In this document: one piece after another, positions 57,965 to 64,000 of the stretch
Layout of the letters: each line of letters begins with the position of its first letter
How positions within the stretch are numbered: the stretch's first letter is position 1
Source of the DNA: Fulvia fulva
Taxonomy: Eukaryota; Ascomycota; Dothideomycetes; Mycosphaerellales; Mycosphaerellaceae
Assembly: GCF_020509005.1 (NCBI RefSeq)
Contig: NC_063025.1
Coordinates: forward strand, 248,001 to 312,000
DNA length: 64,000 bases
Direction: 5' to 3'
The notes under the pieces: model-generated
What the model saw: the letters and a program-made list of their open reading frames with translations, nothing else
Databases searched by the model: none
Told to the model about the DNA's origin: nothing
Position numbers and translations under genes: made by a program

Positions 57965-59263
57965 ATGTCGTCGTCGCGCGAAGGCTCGCCGCATAGTCAC
58001 GCCTCGGCTACGTCTAGGACCGGCGCCGATATCGATCTCGACGACAGCATCCAGACGTGGGTCACATCTCCAAATCTCTCGGACAGCACCGAAGAGAACG
58101 AAGCGGAGGGTAAAGGGGAAGGTGAAGGAGCATTGAAAGAGGAAGATCAGGGTGCATTGAAAGAAGCCGGCCAAAGGGGAGAGGAGCACAAATCGGAACA
58201 AGAACAACAAGGCGGGATATCGAAATCGATACAGGCGGTGCTGCGCTCATATTTCCAACTCGCCCAAGGACACTATCCGCAGCGGGAAGTAGAGCAGGAT
58301 CTCACGTGGTATCTTACACCTCCTGAGTACGCCCATCTCAGCCGCCTGATCGACCAGCGCGATCCGCGCTTCTCCGCAGCGACGTGCTGGGCGGCCGACA
58401 AAGCACGCCACGAATACGATCCTCGAGCCTGCCTTCTCCGCCTGCGCATGACGACGCAGCTGCATGAAAGCCTCGCGGCCCAAATCACACACGACATCGT
58501 TACTAGGCTGAACGACCGCCTTCGCGCTGAAGGCGCAGGCGACGACAAGAGCCTCTTCTACGCTCAAGGCGCACCACGCGTGGACTTGGAAGTCGAAGGA
58601 CAACACCCTGCTCAGTGCCCAGACCAAGGCATCAGTCGGGACGACAAGACTCCTCCGCCCTTCCTGATCGAAGTTGCCTTTGGCAATCCCTTTCCCGATT
58701 ATAAAGCCTACAACTACATCCAAGGGACCGATGGCCGAGTTCGTGCTGTGTTGGTGTTGAAAGTTCCTTATCGTCGACCAGATCAGCGCCGGAGCAATCC
58801 AGAGGACCCATATCCTTTGAACATATCTCTCTTCAACCTACAACCTGAAGGCGTCACCAATGACGACCACGACGAGGAACCGACCATGGCCGTCACAGCC
58901 GTCATTAAAGATCTCCCCATCCCTGCAGACATCTCTACAGACTCTCAACAAACACTCTCTCTACGCCTCTTCGACTTCGAATCAGAGGATCCCGGCACAA
59001 TCGAGATCCCATTCACCAGGATCCGCGAAATGCTCGACAGCGCAGCACGAAAGCAGTTGTCTGCCGATGGTGTCGGGCCTGCCAGAGCCACGATCAAGAT
59101 GAATAAGAGGAGGTTGTCGGAGATTAAGGATACAGCAAGTCCTTCGGATACTGCTTCCCCTAGTAGCGGGGATCGGGCGGCAAAGAGGAAGAACTTGGAC
59201 GTCAGATCGTCGAGGACAACATGCATACGGAAGGAAAGTAGTGGTGGGCAAGTCCGGTCATGA
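57965..59263 (+). CDS. Hypothetical protein, possible PD-(D/E)XK-like core
   Basis: A 432-residue single-exon protein with no RIP-type stops. The first 90 residues are disordered and very acidic, with a short repeat (KEEDQGALKEAGQ). Residues about 95-190 look helical (VEQDLTWYLTPPEYAHLSRLIDQ). Residues about 215-290 have an alternating pattern (PRVDLEVEG, then PPFLIEVAFGNPF, KAYNYIQG, VRAVLVLKVPY) that is reminiscent of the D…E-x-x core of PD-(D/E)XK nuclease-like folds such as Uma2-type domains; the usual K after E is not in the standard place, so this is tentative. The C-terminus is Ser-rich and basic (KRKNLDVRSS). It sits between a chromovirus and a repeat-rich stretch. The start is the first ATG of the frame. 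It could be a fast-evolving accessory gene. Confidence 0.65.
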   Translation: MSSSREGSPHSHASATSRTGADIDLDDSIQTWVTSPNLSDSTEENEAEGKGEGEGALKEEDQGALKEAGQRGEEHKSEQEQQGGISKSIQAVLRSYFQLAQGHYPQREVEQDLTWYLTPPEYAHLSRLIDQRDPRFSAATCWAADKARHEYDPRACLLRLRMTTQLHESLAAQITHDIVTRLNDRLRAEGAGDDKSLFYAQGAPRVDLEVEGQHPAQCPDQGISRDDKTPPPFLIEVAFGNPFPDYKAYNYIQGTDGRVRAVLVLKVPYRRPDQRRSNPEDPYPLNISLFNLQPEGVTNDDHDEEPTMAVTAVIKDLPIPADISTDSQQTLSLRLFDFESEDPGTIEIPFTRIREMLDSAARKQLSADGVGPARATIKMNKRRLSEIKDTASPSDTASPSSGDRAAKRKNLDVRSSRTTCIRKESSGGQVRS

Positions 59264-60600
59264 TACCGAGAGAGCCCTATAGGAAGGTACGTGTCGTAAT
59301 GTGGCTACGGAGGCGGCAAGGAAAGCTCTCTAGCCCAGCGCTGCGGGTGTCACGGAGATGAAGAGACTGTAGCAGCGCGGGAGTGAGCATATCGTAGAGT
59401 TGAAGAGAACGTATCGAGCTGGAGGTTGATAGACGGCAACGACCTACCTACACATCTTTCATTTCGACTTTTATAGTCGCTGCACCCTTTAGCATCCTGC
59501 TCACACTCGACGGTAGCTAGTCCCTACTCGACGGTAGCTGGTCCCTACCTAGCTACCACCTGCAAGATAGTAGCATATAGCGAGGAGCCTAGCAGTGCGC
59601 TGCTAGATAACGGCGACCACGACCACGACTACGACAATGACCGCGGCAACGATCACGACCATAATAGCTAGGATCAAGCCGCCAGGATCACGTTTCCTAC
59701 CCGTTTAGCGATGCTGCGGAGCATTTGCCACGGCCCAAGATGTACGAAGAGCAGCCGATAATGCCCAACTCGGATCTACAGGACGGCAACTACTACCGTA
59801 ATGTGGACGAAGCGAGAAAGGAGTTCTGTCGAGACGCAAGTCTAGAGGTAGCACGACACCAACAACGTGCGACATTGACATAGCTAATAGAGAACCCCGA
59901 CCCCTATGTCGACTAACACACATGTCGTGCAATCTAGACACCTTCACACCTCAATACTATAGCCGCGACATGCGCTGCTTCGGACCCAGTGCGCACGCTC
60001 GACGACCTACATCTATTTCAATTATAGACGTGACCGGTTATGAGGAACTCCTTTACGCACCGTGACGACATTAAGCATGCCGCGCCGCTGCTATGTAACG
60101 ATCGATCCAGCCTCCCCTATCGCTTTAGGCTAGCTTTATCGGCGAAAACCGCAAGCCTTCGAGGTCTGTAAATATGCAGCCCGACTCGATGCCGTCTCTC
60201 GTCGCATCACTCTAAAGCCGCCATATCGTCACAAGACATCTATACGTAGTATCGAGCGCGCGATCGATTTCTAGAAGGCAATCGATCCCTAGTATAACAC
60301 CGCAGGACATTCGCCGCGTAGTCTATCTCAACAAGCTAGATAAGACGTAGCCTAGAGTAGCAGACGAGCAGGAAAGACTCCCAAGTTAGCGTATAGGGCA
60401 GATACAAATACTACAATCGGTATCGTAGGGAAAGTGTTAGTACTAGTAACAAGGCCGAGGCTTAATCTAAGAGTAGACGGCGGAGAGTATCGCTATATAT
60501 ACGTAGGGTCACCTACTTTTAAGACTATATTACGCACTTGCTTACTATATTTCGTTAGGGAATACCTATATACTAGACCTATATTCCAACGGATCGGCGC
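59264..60600. other. Intergenic, partly RIP-like, no supported gene
   Basis: Ordinary composition to about 60200, then increasingly CpA-poor. A short tandem copy CGACGGTAGCTAGTCCCTAC / CGACGGTAGCTGGTCCCTAC occurs at 59509-59548; the two differ by a G-to-A in TGG. A run of GAC/CACGAC codon-like triplets lies at 59610-59665. Short frames such as IRRVVYLNKLDKT near 60310 may be gene remnants but cannot be assigned. Confidence 0.35.
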
Positions 60601-61306
60601 TATCGCTAAACACGACACATCCGAAAGCCCTTATTAAGGCTATTCTAACGATCTATAAAGTAGGCTACTACTCCTAGAATCGAGGGAGTTCTACCTCATT
60701 TGATTTAGATAGCTTAAAGTTCTCTTCACCCTATTTCTTTAGCTCTAAACGCCGCGGAGATACCTAGCTACATTAGGTAACTCCTAGGTAATAGTAGCCT
60801 AGGCTACGGTACTACTAGCGCCTACGGCTCTATAGGCGAAGCTCCCCTAGAATAACTACTAGTAACTTATAGAGTACGTAAAAAGTATAGAAACTAATGA
60901 TTAGCCCCTATACCGGTCTCTATAGGTAATAATTACTTAGCTACGTACGGCGCTAGTACTATCGTATTACCGAGGGTAATTAGAAATAAGGACGACGTCT
61001 AAGGCGATTAATAAGGCTACTCGGAATTAACACCCCTATAGCTAGTTATCGGTCGCGGTATTAATACTAGGCCCCCGCCTAACGTACGATATAGTTACGA
61101 TCCGTATTATAGTAAAGGAAGACTAGGCCAAAGTTACGAAGCTATCGAATAAGGAGCTCGCCTAGCGAATTAATTAACTAGAGGTGGTCGTAGTAAACTA
61201 ATAGTCTAACGGTACTCTATAGATCTATACTAGCTCTACTACTACTAGGAGGCACCTAGAGGTATAGCTATAGTAGGTATCTAAGGTTACGGTATTAGCG
61301 AAGGTC
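60601..61306 (+). mobile_element. Tad-1 copy 3, 5' part, heavily RIP-mutated
   Basis: Matches the Tad-1 leader and ORF1 to about codon 170 (intact position about 46110). It is more mutated than copy 2: for example AGCAACTTATAG kept in copy 2 is AGTAACTTATAG here, and GATCACT is AATTACT. It is cut at GCGAAGGTC by the LTR of the intact chromovirus-1. Confidence 0.9.
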
Positions 61307-61490
61307 TGTCACGGGCAGCCCGCGACCCCTCACTGTAGCTGCGTCGGCCCGGCTGAACCGCGGACCTTCTGCATCGGGTTAGCGCGGCTTGGCTTTACTT
61401 TATAACTTCGCCGCGCCTCGCGCTCCTCTTTCGTAGCTTCGTAGAACAACAACTATCTCATTCGGACCCTATGGTACGCGCGCCCTTACA
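61307..61490 (+). repeat. Chromovirus-1 5' LTR, unmutated
   Basis: 184 bp, TGTCACGGG to CCCTTACA. A TATA-like TTTATAA is at 61399-61405, and GTAGAACAA at 61441-61449 is the likely transcript start (U3/R border). It is free of RIP changes, unlike the LTRs at 2782 and 5987. Confidence 0.93.
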
Positions 61491-61492
61491 GT

Positions 61493-61501
61493 TTGTTCTA
61501 C
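61493..61501 (+). other. Chromovirus-1 self-primer binding site
   Basis: TTGTTCTAC, exact reverse complement of GTAGAACAA at 61441-61449, starting 2 bases after the LTR end. The geometry is the same as in chromovirus-2. Confidence 0.65.
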
Positions 61502-61626
61502 CTTACTACCCAGATCGCGGATCTAGGTAAGGGACGCGTAACAACAGGAACAGACAGAACCGCAGAACTCGAGAACGCGCAGAGCCGCATCAGAACACAG
61601 AACACGGTAAGGCGCACAGCGCGCAG

Positions 61627-63753
61627 ATGCCTAGAGAACGCAACGCGGCGACACCATCAGCAGGTGGTCGCGCGCTCGTAGACAGTCAGGATACAGGCAC
61701 CGTCACGCCTCCCCCGAACCCAGACAACATGACTTCACAAACAGCGAACGGCGGCATGCGACCGCCACCTAAGCCTAAGGGCAAAAGCAAGCAGCGCACA
61801 TCTCTTTTCCCCGACCTCTCCTCTTTTCCTCAGAGTCAGACACAGGACGACAACCGGCGGGTCACAGTAGACACCGGTGTCGCGCTACAACAAGAGATTG
61901 ATAAAGCTTACCAGAAGGCCTTCGAGCGAGAAGAAGGTGGTGAGATTGACTTTACAGAACTGTTCGAGTTCAAGCTCGAAGAGAACCCAGGCGGCGACCC
62001 AGACGAGGTGTATCTATCACTCGACGAGGCAGAACACATTCTCGCATCCGAATACCAGAATGTCACCCCAGACAACCTCACGACCCTTGCATCCCAACAC
62101 CCGAAGACCACCCACGACTTCGTGCTACAAGCAGTCAACACGGCAATTACTAAGGGCAGACAACTCGATGTAATGGAGCGAGCCAACGACCTCCAGAACA
62201 CCCAGTACACCACGCTGTACACCGAATACGACCGCATCTACAAGATGCTGCGAAGTGAAGAGCTTGTCACACAGAAAATGGCAGCAGATCTCAAGAGCAA
62301 GAAGGATTGCGACCCAGCTAAGTTGCAAGAGCTGGGGAAGAAATACAAGGAAGCCAACAACCTGTGCAAGCAGTTCAGCGAGATCTGCGAGAAGGAGAAG
62401 AAGAAGGCACAAGATGCTGAGGCGAAGAACCAGGCCCTACAACAAGAAGTCGATGACCTGAAGGCTCGGCTTGAGGCAGGAGACACCACACAGAACGGAG
62501 GTAGGGGCCGCTCAGGCCGCCGACCCTCTCGTTCCCGCCCACGCGAGACCTCACTCGAGCAGCTATTGCGTAGGTATCGCGAAGCTGCTGGTGGAGGGGG
62601 CGGTGGCGGTGGTGGTGATAACGATAACGATGGAGACGACGATGACCGTGGCGACAATGGCCGAGGACGTGACAACGACCGTCCGCGACCAGGACCCAAC
62701 AACAGTCGTGACTCGAGAATGCGCAACACCCGCACCCAGACACCACTGGTTGACCTTCCAGAACGTCTCTTCACCATTGACCGCACCCTCACTCGCGGCA
62801 TGGAGATCGGCAAGGGTGTGCCCGACCCTAAGCACTTCAAGAACGATGACGACCCCAATTTCGACAGCTGGTACAGCAGTGTTCTCCTAAAGCTGACTGT
62901 AGCAACCTTCCGCACTGAGGCAGATGGTCTGCGCTTCGTGTATGGGTGGACACAAGGTGATCCTCAGCGAAGCATCAAGCCGAGGATCCCTGTGCCTGGA
63001 CAGCAGTCCTTCAACGAGTTCAAGACTGGAGAAGAGTTATTAGACTGGATGACACGCCAATATGGCACACGCAATGAGGGAACCAAGGCTATGGTTGACA
63101 TTGCTACCTGCAAGCAAGAACAAGGCGAAACCTTTGTAGCCTTCCATGCCCGCTACTCGAAGTTGCGCGCCTGGATGTCATGGACCGATGAGACCGAGCT
63201 CATGCTGTTCCGTAACCGACTGAACCGCAAGTACTTCATCAAGACCTTCGGCGACCGCGAAGTCGACCGCCGCCTAGACAGCATGCAAGACGTTATCGAG
63301 GAGTGCACCGCACTGGACGAGAGTTTCTACGAGACAGATCGACTATACCCGCAGAAGGAGCGCCCCCGGGGCAATGGCAACTCGAACAGCAATGGCGGCC
63401 AGAACAACCAGAACAACGGCAACGCAGTTGCTAGTGCCGCTGCCGGTGTAGCAGGTGCCTTGGTACAGCGCCCACTACAGTACGCTGGTACCAAGAAGAA
63501 GGAGGATCTGCCGACACATCTACAGAACCTGCCTACGCTCAACCGTGAGCAGCGCGAAGACCTTAAGAAGCAGGGTAAGTGCTACCGCTGCCGTACAGGT
63601 TCTCACGTGTCGACCAACCCTGAATGCCCAATGTATGGGTACGATGGCGACTATCGCCCACCGCGTCCACGCAATACCACGCCGAATCCGAACGCGAACC
63701 TCAGTTCCCTAGCCGCCGATCCGCGGCAGGGAAATGGCACGACCGCTGCCTAA
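61627..63753 (+). CDS. gag: Chromovirus-1 Gag
   Basis: A 708-residue structural protein that should form the particle and package the RNA. In order: a disordered Pro/Ser/Thr-rich start, an acidic region, a strong coiled coil at about 220-290 (KKYKEANNLCKQFSEICEKE, QALQQEVDDLKARLE), an Arg/Ser-rich basic patch at about 296-312 (RGRSGRRPSRSRPR), a run of eight Gly with an Asp/Asn stretch, a capsid-like domain at about 375-590 (KHFKNDDDPNFDSWY, FVAFHARYSKLRAWM), and one zinc knuckle C652-x2-C655-x4-H660-x6-C667. The last spacing is 6, not the usual 4. It is long for a gypsy Gag because of the N-terminal extension. Pol follows in the -1 frame. The leader 61502-61626 has no other ORF of note. Confidence 0.92.
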   Translation: MPRERNAATPSAGGRALVDSQDTGTVTPPPNPDNMTSQTANGGMRPPPKPKGKSKQRTSLFPDLSSFPQSQTQDDNRRVTVDTGVALQQEIDKAYQKAFEREEGGEIDFTELFEFKLEENPGGDPDEVYLSLDEAEHILASEYQNVTPDNLTTLASQHPKTTHDFVLQAVNTAITKGRQLDVMERANDLQNTQYTTLYTEYDRIYKMLRSEELVTQKMAADLKSKKDCDPAKLQELGKKYKEANNLCKQFSEICEKEKKKAQDAEAKNQALQQEVDDLKARLEAGDTTQNGGRGRSGRRPSRSRPRETSLEQLLRRYREAAGGGGGGGGGDNDNDGDDDDRGDNGRGRDNDRPRPGPNNSRDSRMRNTRTQTPLVDLPERLFTIDRTLTRGMEIGKGVPDPKHFKNDDDPNFDSWYSSVLLKLTVATFRTEADGLRFVYGWTQGDPQRSIKPRIPVPGQQSFNEFKTGEELLDWMTRQYGTRNEGTKAMVDIATCKQEQGETFVAFHARYSKLRAWMSWTDETELMLFRNRLNRKYFIKTFGDREVDRRLDSMQDVIEECTALDESFYETDRLYPQKERPRGNGNSNSNGGQNNQNNGNAVASAAAGVAGALVQRPLQYAGTKKKEDLPTHLQNLPTLNREQREDLKKQGKCYRCRTGSHVSTNPECPMYGYDGDYRPPRPRNTTPNPNANLSSLAADPRQGNGTTAA

Positions 63754-63771
63754 GCGTGGTAGACAGCGGTC
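63729..63771 (+). promoter_or_regulatory. -1 ribosomal frameshift signal between gag and pol
   Basis: The slippery heptamer GGGAAAT (63729-63735) is in the right phase for gag (G GGA AAT). A 5-nt spacer is followed by a perfect 8-bp stem, GACCGCTG (63741-63748) with CAGCGGTC (63764-63771), closing a 15-nt loop that holds the gag stop. Slippage of -1 leads into the open pol frame. CCTA in the loop could also pair with TAGG at 63784-63787 to give a small pseudoknot. Confidence 0.78.
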
Positions 63772-64000
63772 ACCCGAACTTCCTAGGACAGAAAGAGCAT
63801 GAGATTGAGAGACACGGAACGCAAGAGACGGTAACAGACTATAGTGAGGAGCTTAAGATATCGGCATGCGCACTGGATAAGCAACAGCCAGCTGTGTACC
63901 CTCACATAGTGTTACCCGTAATGATACAACAGAGAAAGGCTCGAGGCCTTGTAGATTCTGCTTCCACCTCTCTCTTTCTTGACTGGAAATTCACACGCAA
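63729..64000 (+). CDS. pol: Chromovirus-1 Pol, N-terminal part (protease), continues past the window
   Basis: In the -1 frame relative to gag, sequence is open from the slip site to the window end. It reads VVDSGHPNFLGQKEHEIERH, then HIVLPVMIQQRKARGLVDSA. The last segment fits the active-site strand of a retropepsin-like protease (hydrophobic-x-D-S/T-x), with the active-site triplet reading DSA (D at 63954) where DSG or DTG is usual. RT, RNase H, integrase and chromodomain should follow beyond the window, as in the mutated relatives at 1-5986. No in-frame ATG near the beginning favours frameshifting over independent start. Confidence 0.8.

Noticed and set aside
1..64000. Stop-codon reassignment (TAG read as Gln) to explain long frames with TAG
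   Set aside because: Intact ORFs in the same window contain ordinary CAG and TGG codons and one of them ends with TAG; the TAGs match RIP-type changes when intact and mutated copies are compared.
1..64000. tRNA, rRNA, CRISPR arrays, telomere repeats
   Set aside because: None seen on inspection; the tetranucleotide CTAT runs are LINE tails, not telomeric repeats.

Overview
The window looks like a repeat-rich compartment of a filamentous ascomycete (Pezizomycotina) genome. This rests on Tad-like LINEs with two ORFs, chromodomain Ty3/gypsy elements, a Ty1/copia element, and very strong repeat-induced point mutation (RIP) of the CpA-to-TpA type. In the mutated copies most CAG and TGG codons have become TAG, so only short ORFs survive, while the old reading frames can still be followed through the TAG stops. 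CpG is largely spared, so these copies are not extremely AT-rich. The exact species cannot be read from the sequence; Dothideomycetes is only a guess.

Layout. 1-6170: two RIP-mutated copies of one chromovirus (chromovirus-1, 184-bp LTR), copy 1 apparently inserted into the reverse transcriptase of copy 2. 6171-8496: an unidentified RIP-mutated stretch. 8497-14979: a complete RIP-mutated Ty1/copia element with 5-bp target duplication GTTAT, itself holding a 5'-truncated Tad insert with a 13-bp duplication. 15.7-20.4 kb: an island of mostly unmutated DNA with a long pseudogene (17377-19110) broken only by TAG codons, a 28-bp minisatellite and diverged short repeats. 20789-25757: a RIP-mutated full-length Tad-1 copy. 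26.3-41.0 kb: an old RIP-mutated Tad-3 element, split by an intact, opposite-strand Tad-2 (27077-32213) and by a RIP-mutated chromovirus-2 (34149-40438). 41.4-44.5 kb: Tad fragments around a host gene fragment. 45396-50349: an intact Tad-1. 51108-57471: a second chromovirus-2 with duplication GCTTT. 57965-59263: an intact host-type gene of unknown function. 60.6-61.3 kb: a heavily mutated Tad-1 start, cut by an unmutated chromovirus-1 (61307 to the window end) with intact gag and the start of pol.

The window therefore records several rounds of insertion and mutation. Old copies are saturated with RIP-type changes; intact Tad-1, Tad-2 and chromovirus-1 sit inside or next to mutated relatives and must have arrived, or escaped, after that mutation. 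The most specific mechanistic signals are a textbook -1 frameshift site joining gag to pol in the intact chromovirus (GGGAAAT, 5-nt spacer, 8-bp stem), and, in both chromovirus families, a 9-nt complementarity between the presumed transcript start in the LTR and the position 2 nt after the LTR, which predicts self-primed reverse transcription. No rRNA, tRNA, CRISPR or bacterial features were seen.
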